Shown: in pieces, positions 41,910-53,350 of the stretch | How positions within the stretch are numbered: position 1 is the first letter of the stretch | Layout: the number at the start of each line of letters is the position of its first letter | Assembly: GCA_949318235.1 (NCBI GenBank) | Contig: OX439132.1 | Span: forward strand, 43,526,831-43,590,830 | Reading direction: 5' to 3' | DNA from: Ecdyonurus torrentis | Lineage: Eukaryota > Arthropoda > Insecta > Ephemeroptera > Heptageniidae | DNA length: 64,000 nucleotides | Made by a program: the position numbers and the translations under genes | The notes under the pieces: generated by a model | Told to the model about the DNA's origin: nothing | What the model saw: the letters and a program-made list of their open reading frames with translations, nothing else | Databases searched by the model: none

Positions 41910-44900
41910 ATGGAGGGAAGATCTTCAGATTCAGATGATTCTTTAATCAGCAGTGTAAGCTCAGATAATACATCAATAGCAGAAGAAGATTCTGCTGTTA
42001 TTATAATATCATCTGGTGAGCATGGTTTTTTAATGGTATTGAGGTGTAGTTAATACATACCAGTATTTGAAAAAGTTTGAAATTACCCAAAGAAACGGTG
42101 ACTGAGAAGTATGAGAACAGTGTGTTACGGTGGTTTGGTCATGTTGAGAGAATGGGTGATGAAAGAATAGCAAAGCAGGTATTTCATAGTAGAATGGATG
42201 GAAAGAGAGATAGAGGCAGGCCTAAAACATCATGGTCTGAGGTGGTTGGAAGATGTTTGAAAAATAAGAATGTACGCAGTATGAAATGCAAAAGGAAATG
42301 TATGAAACAAGGTATGAGACTGGAGGAAGCAAGTGAAGTATGTCAGGATAGGAAGTTGTGGAGGTCTATCACTGGGTTAGGATAAAACATCTGTGTTGTT
42401 GGCTTACTCCGAATGGGATTATAGCGTCATGATATGTATGTATGTATGTATGAAATTACCTCCTCCTCCCCCCCCCCCCTATATTTCCTAACTTTTTGTA
42501 TGTAAATAAATAAATTTATGAATCAGAAGATTACGTAATAGTAACATAGAATATGTTTCTAAAGCTCAAGGCAGTGGTCGTTTCTTATCGCACTTTTAGG
42601 CTCTGCTCCTTGGGTAGCATCCATAAAGTTAGCATAGTCCAAACTCTTATTGCTGCAATAAGAAAAGGAATAAGAAGAACCACTGCGTCCTAGGCTTTAA
42701 CATGGTTACTGTACTAGTTATCAGCACATCCTATATATTTACAGATAGGGAAGTTTTATCTGTATGTATTTTGTAAATGGAGGTTATCGGTTTAAAAAAT
42801 TGTTAAAAATTTTCTGTGGCTTAAAACACGTAAAAGTATGTCTAGTATTTCTCATTTAAATTTCTCCAAAATCGGTGGAGTAGTTTTCTCAAAAATCGCA
42901 AAAAAACGTGTTTTTCTCCATAAGCATAATGTTAAATTAGGGGACCCTTAGCTTTCCCCGCAGCACCCCGCGCGCTAAACCGATAACGTCCATTGAAGGG
43001 GAAGTTTCCTGCCGCATGAAAAAAAAGTATCTCCCGTTAACTGTGGCCTGCCAATAACTTGTACAGTTACCACTTAAATAAATGTAGTATGTGTGTGTGT
43101 GTGTGTGGATATTTTACACTGGTACCAGATATGTATTTTATTCTCTCTTTTCTTAGAAGGTGGAATATTGTGTTGTTCAATACCTATAGGTAAGGTTGTA
43201 GTACGTACTGCAATTAATGAAGAAATAATAATAATTTTTGTTTGAATTTGTAATCAAAGATATGAGTAGAGAAACCAACAGGTGCCTTTGCACAAAGCTG
43301 TCCTTAGCAAGTTGAAGATCTTGATGGCATAGTTAACACAAATCCTTTATTATTATTATGTTTTTTTTTTTTGCCACTATACTTCCATTCTCCTTGCAAT
43401 CAAGATGCACTGTATGCACTTGTTGAAGGTTATTTATAAAATTGTCAATTTCCTCAGAATGTTCTAGCAATCGAGTACGGGGGAGGTAGGATGAAGGGTT
43501 GGAGGGAAGGTTTTGGCGGCTGTGGCCTCAGGTTGATTAAGACGTTTTGAGGGTGATGGCCTCTTTCTCTAGTTGCTTTAGAGTGTCACTCTTAAGTAAT
43601 TTAGTAATTAAAGAAGAGGGTTGTTAATCTCTTAGTGTAAACTGTGCCATCAAAATCTTCTATGAACTTCATTGTGGAAAAGTGTTTGTTAGTTTTCATA
43701 TTATTTCCTATTTCCATTTATTCCTATTTTTTCAATTTTTAAGGTGGGAAATCAGCTACTGTGGGGTTTGACTAAAAAGTTATGTTTTTCTCTAATCTAT
43801 TCCTTAAAATATAAAAAACATAAAGTTGAATGTAATAGGCAGATTTATCATAATTAATCTAAGAGCTTAATTATATTTTTCTCTTGAATTGTTGCAGACT
43901 CTGATCGTGAAGTTCATTTTTTCGCTAGCAGTGAAAGTAGCTCAAGCTCAAGTGATTCTACTACTACTTCCGATCCAGATTCTGATACCAGCATGTCCTC
44001 AGGAGCTTCAAACTCTATGCTTGTAAGTTACTTGATGTATTTGTTAGTCAACTTTACTTATGTATTACCAGCTCTTTCTTCTCTCACTTGGCAGAAACTC
44101 TAGTAGTATAGTATGTAAGTCAAGTTAAATTGTAAAGTCTACATATTTTCCTGTCTATATATGTGTAGTATAACAATCCCCCCCTCCTTCTCTTGTCTCA
44201 GAGTCTCTAGTTTTTCATATTGAACTCTTATAATTTGCTTGCATTTATTAATACATCTATAAAAAATAAACATTTGAGGGAAAAAAATATTGCAGTTAAA
44301 GGCATAGTCAACAATGGCTTTTTTAATAGTGATCATTGTGTTGTTAAACCTCCTGAAATCGCAATCTTAAATTTTTAATTATTAACGCTCTAAGAGCAAC
44401 CGCCGTTTAGAGACTTGTTGAAACCTACAACTTGCTCTGACGCTAGCTTGGCAAGAGCAGAAGGTACCCCTATTTTTGCTCTCGCAACTTGACATCATAT
44501 TTTACGTATATAAAATGTTTTTACCACTTTAGTAGTAAAATAATTTATGCAAAGATAAAGAATAACTCCAGCACATGTCAAGCTAGCGTGAGAGCAAGTT
44601 GTAGTTGTGACATTCGTTCTAAGTCTAAACGGCAGTTGCTCTCAGCTCGTTAATAATTAAAATTTTAAGATCGCGATTTCAGGAGGTTTCATAACAATGA
44701 TCACTATTAAAAAAGCTATTGTTGACTACCCCTTTAATATTTGCATGTTAAAAAATAAAATAAATACAGTAAACTCTTATTTTGTGATTTCAATTCTATG
44801 AATTTCTCAATTTTGTAAAATGCTCAGTTCGTCCCACAGCAGACTTCAATATAGGCATGATGGCCATTTTCTAGGTCCTTTGTGATTTCACAGAATCAAG

Positions 44901-45610
44901 AGTTTACTGTATATAAAGGAAAATAGCACACAGTACAAATTCTACGTACAATTTTCTTTATTAGAAAATGATTATTTTTAATAGTATTGAATTATTTATT
45001 TTAGGAGTTTGAAGTACAAGACCTGACTTCAAATATATCATTCTCGTCAAACAACTCTCCGGAACAAGAAGAGGTAACTTGAATGTGATTGCTAATTTAA
45101 TAAGCAATCACCACAATACTTTTTGCTATTTTAAGGCTTGTGTTTGCTAATAGATAATGTGTGTAATAGAGTGAAGACAGTAGTTTGGGTGAAACACTAC
45201 CTCCCTACAGAATTGTGCAAGTTCTTGTTGATGCAAGTCGACCAGAGTCTGAGCAACAGGTGCTTTCAGTAGGCCCTCCTGTTGTGGTGGGAGATGCAAT
45301 TGTACCTCAAGATCCTCAACCAGGTCCATCTTCTTCTTCTTCTTTTTTAGTGACAAAAGCAGTGAAAAGACCAGGCAAGTTTATTTACTTTTACAAACGA
45401 TTTAGCTAAAACACTTTGTATATTTTATGTGTGTGTAATTTTTTAAAATTTAAATTGCTCTTTTCCCAAAATTACTAATAATAATGCTGTTCATAAACCC
45501 TGTTCTCTTGCACCCTTGTTCTCTTGTTCTGTTGCGCATTCCATTTGATTAACCATAGCTGATCGTCATTTTAGGAGCAAAGAATAGGGTTTACAAACAG
45601 CATTAGTGTT

Positions 45611-45654
<44 letters not shown>

Positions 45655-46125
45655 GTACTCAGAATTATGAAGGTCACTTACTGTTACATGGGGTCTCTTT
45701 ACTCTGTAGCCAGATTTTCAAGAATGATTTACTCCCTAACTAAGCTTATTGAAATGTGAAACAAAAACTAAAAGTAGTGCAAAAATCAAGCTTTACTTTA
45801 GTTTTTATTTCGCATTTCTATGTACAGTACTTAGGGAGGGAAATAATAATTTTTGAAAATTTGGCCAAAGTCACCCTATGTGACAATAATGCTTTTTAAA
45901 ATGGAATGGAGGTTATCGGTTTAGCGCGCGGGGTGACGCGGGGAACGCTAAGGGTCCCCTAATTTAACATTACGCTTATGGGGGAAAACACGTTTATTGC
46001 GATTTTTGAGAAAACTACTCCGCCGATTTCGGAGAAATTTAAATGAGAAATACTAGACATACTTTTACATGTTTTAAGCCATAGAAAATTTTTACGAATT
46101 TTTTAAACCGATAACCTCCATTGCC

Positions 46126-46159
<34 letters not shown>

Positions 46160-49100
46160 GAGCAAGGAAACAGAGGATATGAAAATCATTACATATTTCA
46201 CTGTGTTGCATTTTTGTTTTAAGGCTGTTTTCCATAAATAAATCAAATGGTAATGCAATATTAATGCCTCTTTGTTATGTATTGACAGCCTCTTCAATGT
46301 ACCCAAATGTTTCTGACGATGAGGATGAGGACCAAAGATGTCCAATCTGCTTGGAAAGTTGGAGTGGTACTGGAGAACATAGATTGTGCTCCCTTGCATG
46401 TGGTCACTTGTTTGGCAAGAGCTGCATTGAGAGGTGGATTAAGAGGGGAGTGGCAGGCAAGCGTTGTCCAAAGTGCAATCACCCGTGCAAGAAGAGTGAC
46501 ATCAGACCTCTGTTTGCAACAGCAGTGAAAGTAAAAGAGGGGGCAGAGGAAGAGAAGTTACAACAGCAGTTGCAGCAAGCACTCAAGGTATACACCATAC
46601 CTGCACCATACCATATTTTTTTTGATTGACTACATGAGCAATTATTAAATAACTCTGTATTTGTTTGTGCAGGAAAAGCGAGAGTTAGAACTTCAATTGA
46701 TGAGAACTGAACTGAGAGTGAAGCAACTTCAGCAGAAAGAGGTGGCTGGTAGTGTAGCTCCTGTCCCAAGAATTGCACCACCTAGCGTGTCTGGTCAGTT
46801 CATATCAATATATTGACTCTTCAATTAAATATTAGGCAATTAAAAGCATTAAGGAATACTTTACTTGTAGTGGAAGAAATGCAAACCCATCTTGCAATTT
46901 TTTTTTCTTTTTTTTTTACAAAATACTTTATAAATAAATTGAAAGAAAAGGATAGGAGAAAACCAGCAAGGGCCTTACCATAGTGAAGAGAGTCCCATAG
47001 TTTGGTGAAAATCTTGCTAGCACAGATATAAAATAACTAACACATTGGAAATATTTCGGCAATCGACTCCAAGTGAGATATGGAGCGTGTTATGCCTTCA
47101 TCAGTCCTTACAGACTCAGAGAGAAACTATCTGAGTCTGTTTAGAAACTATCTGAGTTTCTCTCTGAGTCTGTAAGGACTGATGAAGGCATAACACACTC
47201 CATATCTCTCTTGGAGTCGATTGCCGAAATATTTCCAATGTGTTAGTTATTTTATATCTGTGCTAGCAAGATTTTCACCAAACTATGGGACTCTCTTCAC
47301 TATGGTAAGGCCCTTGCTGGTTTTCTCCTATCCTTTTCTTTCAATTTATCATACCTAACCGCAATGGTTTATTTTCCTTAATATACAAATACTTTATAAA
47401 AATATTAATCAAGAATCAATAAAAAATAGTAATGAAGCCCATACTTACATAATTATTACCACTTGAAAGGTAGCACTGATTCTCTTTATCATAATAAAAA
47501 TATAGTTAGGGTATAATTTTAGTCAATTAATTTTATGTTTTATTAAATTATAATGCAATAAATTTAAATAATTTGCAGCAGCTAAGCAAGGATTTCTTTA
47601 CATTTTATAGAGTACATAAAGTATATAAAACACAATCAGAAATATGTCATTGTTAAAATTAGATATTTCTTGATTTTATTGGAGCTTTATTGTATTTTAT
47701 TATAAGCATTAAGTTTTTAATTGTCATTTCAATTTATTTAACTACAGTCAGCCAGGGTGAAAATGAAAACGTGGGGGGAAATTGAATGCCAATAACAGAC
47801 TTTGCTTTCAAAATGCTCTGTGTCTACAGTTCTGAGAAGCTAAGATTGCTTCAAGGTCATTTGAAAGTGGATTAATCAATTATTTGTACAATACGCCATT
47901 TTGGGTGATAATTGGAGTTTCAATTACACCCCGCATTTTTAATTTCACCCTGGTTGCCTGTATTGTACTATTAACAATCAATTTAAGAGGGGGGGGGGGG
48001 GAATCGCATTTGGGATTAATCTTAAGGTGAAGGATAGAAATGTAAGCCTTACCACAGTAGAAGTTCTATGGAGAGGCTGTGGTCTCATGTAGTACAGAGA
48101 CTGTGTGATGTGAAACATAGACCTCTCCATAGAACGTCTACTATAGTAAGGTCTTTGCTGGTATTACTATCCTTTCTCTTTACTGTACAACATAGTATTG
48201 AGTTCTATAATAATGTGTTGTTGTTGTTTTGTTACAGCTTCTGGTAAGTACATGTTTAGGCTAACCAAGGAAGTGTCATTAGGAGAGAAAGGGGGAGGTC
48301 GAGTGATGAGTTACTGTCCTTGGGAAACTCAGCTTAGTGTGTCTCATGAATTCAAACTTTGCGGGTAAGCAAGAGCTGCTATAGTCATACAGTTAGCATA
48401 TGAATGTGGAGGTGACATTTTGTTTTTTCTAGATTTGGAGTGACACGTGTTTTCTGTGAACGAGATTTCACTTCCTCTGCTACTTCCATCCTGCATGGTA
48501 AGACAATTCGTGACATGGCGTATTTTCCTGGACAGCAGCCAAACTTGTTACTCACTGCCTCTCTGGACCGCAGTGCCAAGCTCATGGACTATCGTTGTAA
48601 TCACACAGCTCAAACATACAAGGTTAGTTTTATGTTCATGCACAACATATTCACAGAAGCCGACTTGTTAGTCACCAAACATGATTATATGATTGTATTC
48701 TGCTCATCATAATGTAGAAAAAGAGAAGCTTTAGGGACGTTTAAAAATAATTTTGGTTTTATTTTGAATTGTTTGAATTATACACTACTGTTTACCTATT
48801 CATTCAATAAACACACTTGGTTTACAAAATACAGTAATATAAATTGTTATAATATTATTAATTTTAAAATTGAATGCATCATTTCTGTGCAATACCGTTA
48901 AGACTAATACAGCGATTAGAACAATTCAATTGATCATATTGCTCGCCACATAAATTGCATTTACACGAAGTACCATACTCGCGGTACTCTTTAATTATGC
49001 AAATCTTGTGGTGAAAACCATGCTCTGCAAATCTAGTAAAAATGTGTCTATTTTTACAGTTTAGATTTTTCTAATTTACATTTTGAAAGGCCAGGGTATT

Positions 49101-51816
49101 ATAAAATAAAAGGCTGATGACCTCAAACTTGTCAACTCTTCTCTTGATAAGCGTCTCAAAAAACGGGGGTTATATGCAATTTGAATTGGGTTTAAAGTTC
49201 CACAACAAAGAATTACTTCCCTGTCAATTTATAAAATAATTTACATTTTGTGAATTTAGATTATTACTGTTTAAGTTTTTATTTTAATTATTATTATGGA
49301 TTTGGTTTTCTCTTATGAATGTGAAGACTAGTGCATACTTCCATCTCTCTCTCTACAATCACTCTCTGATCAATCACTATTAGAATCCAGCTACCACACT
49401 TTGTGTGGAAAACTGCACATTCCGCAGCAGCTGACTCAGAACCACCCAAGTAATGCCAGGCTGGGCTTCATATCCTAATCTTTAAAGCACGATTCTTTAT
49501 TATTTTTAAATTATTTTTTAAAGTGTTGATATTTCCTTACTGTTTTATGAATAAAATATGTTAAGGAAAGTAAACCATCGCGGTTAGGTATGATAAATTT
49601 GAAAGAAAATGATAGGAGAAACCAGCAAGGGCCTTACCATAGTGAAGAGAGTCCCATAGTTCAGTGAAAATCTTGCTACTACAGATATAAAAAACTAACA
49701 CTTTGGAAATATTTCGCCAATAAACTGCAGCCCTCTTGGAGTTTATTGCCGAAATATTTCCAATGTGTTAGTTTTTTACATCTGTGCTAGCAATATTTTC
49801 ACCAAACTATGAGACTCACTTCACTATGTTAAGACCCTTGCTGGTTTCTCCTATCCTTTTCTTTCAAATTTATCATGTTTTGTGAATAATTAGAAAAATA
49901 TACATACAGTATTTTGATTGTATTTTTTGTACAGTTAGGCTTTAGAATGGGTCAGATCTATGCATTTGTCATGGGTAAACATTGGCTTATAAAGTTGTGA
50001 TTTCATTGAAGATTAAGATTATATGAAAGAAAAGGACAGGAGAAACCAGGATAGTAAAGAGAGTCCTATATTTTAGGGTAGGAGAAACCAATGATGCCAC
50101 GATGAGATCCGTAGCTATGTGAAAATCTTGATGGCACAGGTTACACAAATAAACAAGTCTTGTGTAACCTGTGCCATTAAGATTTTCACCAAGCTACGGG
50201 CCTTATCAAGGTAAGGCGCTTGTTGGTTTCTCCTATTCTATTATTTGGTTATATATTCAAATTGAAATGGTTTTAAACTTTCCTAATTAATAATACATAG
50301 TCCTATCGTTTGGGGAAAATCTTGTTAGTACAAAGATAATAAATGTATTAAAGATAGATTTTGGCACTAAGCTACAAGAGAAAACAATGTGTGCATTCAT
50401 CAGTTGTCACAGACTGTGAGAGAAACTACAAAATAGTTAATTCATAGTTTCTCTTGGAGTCTGTATTACATCTGTGCTTGCAAGATTTTATCCAAACAAT
50501 TAGACACTACAAGATGGTTTTTTTTTTTTTTTTTTTTTTTGCTTAAATTTATTATATTAACCATATAATATCCGTAATATCTCCTATTATTATATTGGCT
50601 AATATATTGCTGTGTATTTCAGACGAACTTTCCTCTGTGGAGTTGTTGCTGGGATATGACAGGCACCGCTGACAACTGCCATCTTGTATCTCTCGGCATG
50701 ACAACAGGAGAAGTAGCTCGCTTCGACATGCGCAAGATCTCACTTGAACCCATTGCGATACTAAACAAAAAAGTGGGTCAAGTTGTGGATCCATCTCCAG
50801 TGACGTCTTTAGTATCTGTACCTTCAGGATACTGTCCATCACTGCCTCGAGGGGGTCTCATTGCTGCTCAACTTAACTCTTGTCGTATTTTTGTGGGAGA
50901 TGATGACGTGGAGGGCACACTTCTTCCATTCCAGGCACCTTTCTTGTGTCTTAGGTAAGTATCTAACTTCCATAAAGGAAAGTCCATGCTCAGTTTGACT
51001 ACATTATGCCCCCTTTAAGTCAACAGCTGAGTGGTTGTGATGATATTATTCTATTACCTCTTGAAAAGGGTCCATGGCTAACTTTAAACTTGAATTTATG
51101 CAGAAATATACAAAGTTGAAGAGTTTCTGTAGCCCACTCAAGTTTTACTAGTTCAGGAAATTTAATTGAGGATTATCCCTTTGCTAGAGTTACATACAAT
51201 ACAGTATGTATTCTGATTTATTATGATTTTACCCAAATACACCTCACCCAGGTCAAGTTGATAGCAGCCAGCTCACAGAATTATGACATAATGTCTGAAT
51301 TATGTCATGTATTTAAGCAAAGTGCAACCAAAATATGACTACAGTATAGTATAAGTCTAGATAAATACATATTGAACTTCCCTCACCTTGTCATATGTAA
51401 TTATTTTGTATTTGTGTTACAGATCAGAGGGCGTATCTGGACATCTTCTTGTATCGTCACGTGCTAACAGTGAACGTCCCACAACTCATACCGTGTACAG
51501 AGTATCAAGAGCATCTAATGTCCCTCCTGAGGAATTATTTGAACCAGTACTTAGTTTACCTGGAGCTAATAGACAATCACTGATGACAAGACCGTGTATT
51601 GCCTCGTTCAGTGAAACAGAACTTATCTTAGCTGCCAATCAGGAGGAAAGTAGGACGGTACCTGTGTGGTCAGTGACCTCAGCATCTCAAGTAGCTTCCC
51701 TCCCGACAGCTGAAGATGTGTTAGACATTTGTAATATTGGAGTTAACAATGCGAACTATTTAGGACTTGTGACAGACAAAAAATTATCAATCTATCAGTT
51801 TCAATTAAAAGTGTAA
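41910..51816 (+). CDS. RFWD3: E3 ubiquitin-protein ligase RFWD3
   Basis: Eleven exons join in one frame: 41910-42015, 43157-43189, 43898-44022, 45005-45073, 45170-45374, 46289-46587, 46673-46793, 48238-48364, 48433-48622, 50623-50954 and 51423-51816 (2001 nt, 666 residues). Residues 1-180 are Ser/Asp/Glu-rich and disordered. The RING is at 197-242 (CPIC, CGHLFG, CPKC), followed by a Gln/Glu/Leu coiled coil at about 255-305 and a WD40-like C-terminal region from about 320 (FGV, LLLTASLDRSAKL, LDICNIG, LSIYQF). This order is that of RFWD3, the ligase that ubiquitinates RPA and RAD51 at stalled forks and in Fanconi interstrand-crosslink repair. An in-frame TGA precedes the ATG. Intron 5 has a GC donor (CAG|GCAAGT); all others are GT-AG. 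Exon 2 is only 33 nt. The exon-5 acceptor at 45169 is the least certain border. Sense polyadenylation signals lie near 51857 (ATTAAA) and 51929 (AATAAA). Introns 1-9 are full of foldback elements. Confidence 0.93.
42088..42453 (+). mobile_element. Non-LTR retrotransposon 3' end, copy 3
   Basis: In RFWD3 intron 1, sense orientation. The C-terminal frame is intact (42077-42385, RWFGHVERM, RGRPKTSW, LWRSITG), followed by the shared 3' UTR and a TATG tail. Truncated at AAAGAAACGGTG, slightly further in than copy 2. Confidence 0.87.
42776..42994. repeat. MITE family J, copy 1
   Basis: About 219 bp with ends AATGGAGGTTATCGGTTTA and TAAACCGATAACGTCCATT, in RFWD3 intron 1. Copy 2 (45905-46112) lies in intron 5 in the opposite orientation. 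Confidence 0.82.
43268..43705. repeat. Family I-like foldback in RFWD3 intron 2
   Basis: Left GAAACCAACAGGTGCC...GAAGATCTTGATGGCATAG pairs with right CTGTGCCATCAAAATCTTC...GTTAGTTTTC. The arms are separated by about 300 bp. Related to 50027-50232. Confidence 0.6.
44296..44737. repeat. TTAA-flanked MITE family D
   Basis: A 434-bp foldback (44300-44733) in RFWD3 intron 3, with TTAA on both sides. Ends AGGCATAGTCAACAATGGC and GCTATTGTTGACTACCCCT continue into arms of about 170 bp (GATCATTGTG; CTCCTGAAATCGC; TTGCTCT). piggyBac-like by flanks. Confidence 0.82.
45483..45605. repeat. MITE family K, copy 3
   Basis: In RFWD3 intron 5. Ends AATGCTGTTCATAAACCCTG and AGGGTTTACAAACAGCATT. Interior GCGCATTCCATTTGATTAAC and GATCGTCATTTTAGGAGCA are shared with 30856-30966. 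A 38-base T run follows. Confidence 0.8.
45905..46112. repeat. MITE family J, copy 2
   Basis: Ends AATGGAGGTTATCGGTTTA and TAAACCGATAACCTCCATT. The interior is the reverse complement of the intron-1 copy (42776-42994), including AAATTTAAATGAGAAATAC. Confidence 0.82.
46921..47400 (+). mobile_element. Family I foldback retroelement with 14-bp target duplication
   Basis: In RFWD3 intron 7. The element (about 46935-47386) is flanked by exact AAATACTTTATAAA copies (46921-46934 and 47387-47400). It is a near-perfect palindrome centred near 47133 (arms of about 190 bp) with a one-sided 3' tail ending CCTAACCGCAATGGTTTATTTTCC. That tail resembles the CCGCGATGGTTTTTTCC end of the hammerhead units. 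Each arm has CTGATGA and GAAA motifs with pairing spacers (see findings). Confidence 0.78.
47743..47962. mobile_element. Tc1/mariner-type MITE (family H), TA duplication
   Basis: 216 bp with ends CAGTCAGCCAGGGTGAAA and TTTCACCCTGGTTGCCTG, flanked by TA on both sides, in RFWD3 intron 7. TA duplications with CAGT-type ends fit Tc1/mariner MITEs. Confidence 0.72.
48033..48182. repeat. Small family I-like foldback
   Basis: Arms GGATAG...GCCTTAC...AGAAGTTCTATGGAGAGG and CCTCTCCATAGAACGTCTAC...GTAAGG...CTATCC, in RFWD3 intron 7 just before exon 8. Confidence 0.7.
48623..49541. other. RFWD3 intron 9, left part
   Basis: AT-rich. No repeat family recognised here apart from short A/T runs; the patch at 49330-49470 is less AT-rich but shows no exon. 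Confidence 0.45.
49542..49889. mobile_element. Family I foldback retroelement
   Basis: In RFWD3 intron 9. Approximate 13-bp duplication GTTTTATGAATAA / GTTTTGTGAATAA at 49542-49554 and 49877-49889. The left end holds AGTAAACCATCGCGGTTAGG, i.e. the long tail is on the left here. Arms share CCTTACCATAGTGAAGAGAG and its complement, and CTCTTGGAGTTTATTGCCGAAA. Confidence 0.68.
50027..50525. repeat. Two diverged family I-like foldbacks
   Basis: In RFWD3 intron 9: 50027-50232 has arms AAAATCTTGATGGCACAGGT and ACCTGTGCCATTAAGATTTT; about 50300-50525 is more decayed (AAAATCTTGTTAGTACAAAG; CAGACTGTGAGAGAAACTA) and ends at a T run. Confidence 0.6.
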
Positions 51817-52139
51817 ATTATGTGTTTTCTTAAGTGTATGATACAGTGTTGTTAAAATTAAATATATTGACATGATAAAAGTTTGTTTTTATTTTATAAA
51901 TGCTGTGTTATAATCCTATTAAGTGAAGAAATAAAAGTGAGTCCAGAATACATCTGCAGTTATTTTTTTAAAAGAATTTTGAAGAAGTGATGGTAAATAT
52001 TGTTCTTTCTTCTAGCTGCAATAATTTTCATTTTAGTGTAAGCTAAATTGTGAGCATGAAGTGTGAGGTGTGAGGATCACAACTAAGGGATATGCGTAGT
52101 ATAAAATCCACATAATGAGCATATTATCGTTATTGTACA
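51817..52139 (+). other. RFWD3 3' UTR and flank
   Basis: It contains ATTAAA near 51857 and AATAAA near 51929 in sense; the UTR end is inferred from these only. Confidence 0.5.
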
Positions 52140-52385
52140 GAGTGTATATATGGGTGTAAAGTTGACACCACATTGAATCACTCAATAACATGAACTGCAT
52201 AGGAAAAGTACTAATTTTGGCTGTTTAAAAATATTAAGTAATATTTTTGAGAGCATTGATGTTAATAGGTTGAATGTATGTTAGAAAAATAATAATAACA
52301 ACAACCAAAAAATGCAGTTTTTCCTATGCTGATTAATGTGAATCATTACTCCAGATTATCTAAAAATATAAGCAGTTACAGTATA
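52140..52385 (-). repeat. Dispersed repeat family B, copy 4
   Basis: Reverse-orientation copy (GTTGACACCACATTGAATC...ACTCCAG). With copy 5 it forms an inverted pair just 3' of RFWD3. Confidence 0.7.
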
Positions 52386-52449
52386 TAAATAATTGATTTG
52401 AGTTGAGTTATCTTTAAAATTGTTGTCTAGGGATTTATTATTATTGTCT

Positions 52450-52775
52450 ATAGGATATGATTTATAGAGTGTATGCGGATGACGTCACATTTAATGCGCT
52501 AGGAGGCCATACTGGAGTAGTAAATAGCATTGCTCAGCATAGGAAAAACTTCATTTAAGCCAATTTTCTTTGAGAAATCGCTTAATTTTTGGTTATGTGT
52601 AATTTTTCTCATATACTTGACATACTAATGCAACATATTTACAGCATCAATGCTCTCAAAAATATTGCATAGTGTTTTTAAACTGGCCAAATGATTTACT
52701 TTCCTATGCCACTCATGTTATTGAGTTATCCAACATGGCGTCGACTTTAACATGAATGCATAGACCCTATATTTC
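52450..52775 (+). repeat. Dispersed repeat family B, copy 5
   Basis: The longest copy. It starts near GAGTGTATGCGGATGACGTCA and ends near GTCGACTTTAACATGAATGC then ACCCTATA. ACACCCTAT-like ends in several copies suggest a short terminal inverted repeat. Confidence 0.75.
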
Positions 52776-52784
52776 ACTCTAACC

Positions 52785-52909
52785 CCCGTAAGCTGCAACA
52801 CTAACTAACTAGTTAAACCGTAGTTAAGTTGTTATTTTGATTGTTGCACCAATCAAAAAAAGATAACTAAGGTTTAACTAGAGGTTGCAGCTTACAGCCC
52901 TAATACAAT
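52785..52909. repeat. MITE family L, copy 2
   Basis: About 125-bp foldback: CCCCGTAAGCTGCAACACTA against GGTTGCAGCTTACAG, with AACTAGTTAAACC and GGTTTAACTAGAGG inside. Confidence 0.72.
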
Positions 52910-53350
52910 ATCATAATATCATAAAAATATTATCAATATTTTACAATATTCATGCAATTGATAATTATTACATAACACGTGGATTTATATACGATTTATA
53001 CTTGGTTATGATTAATTAATTAATTTATAAATAAAGAACAAAACACAATATTTAAAAAAATATATATTTTTAATGAATATAAAAATATTGAGGGTTGAAA
53101 GAACAAATAACTTGCAATTATTTTTATTAAATAAATAAAAATCTATTAGACTTTTGAATAGACTTTTGAATTAAACATAAGAATAAACATTTAACAATTG
53201 TTAACACATATTATAAAATAACTTATTAACATTAAATCAAAGTACATATTAATTTTAAATAATTAAGTATTTTTCAATTATTTTAGATTATAACAACTTA
53301 TACAAATACAGTAAATAAACAATGGTAATTATTTAATTAACAATAAAAGA
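52910..53350. other. AT-rich spacer between convergent genes
   Basis: Nothing recognised. Confidence 0.5.
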
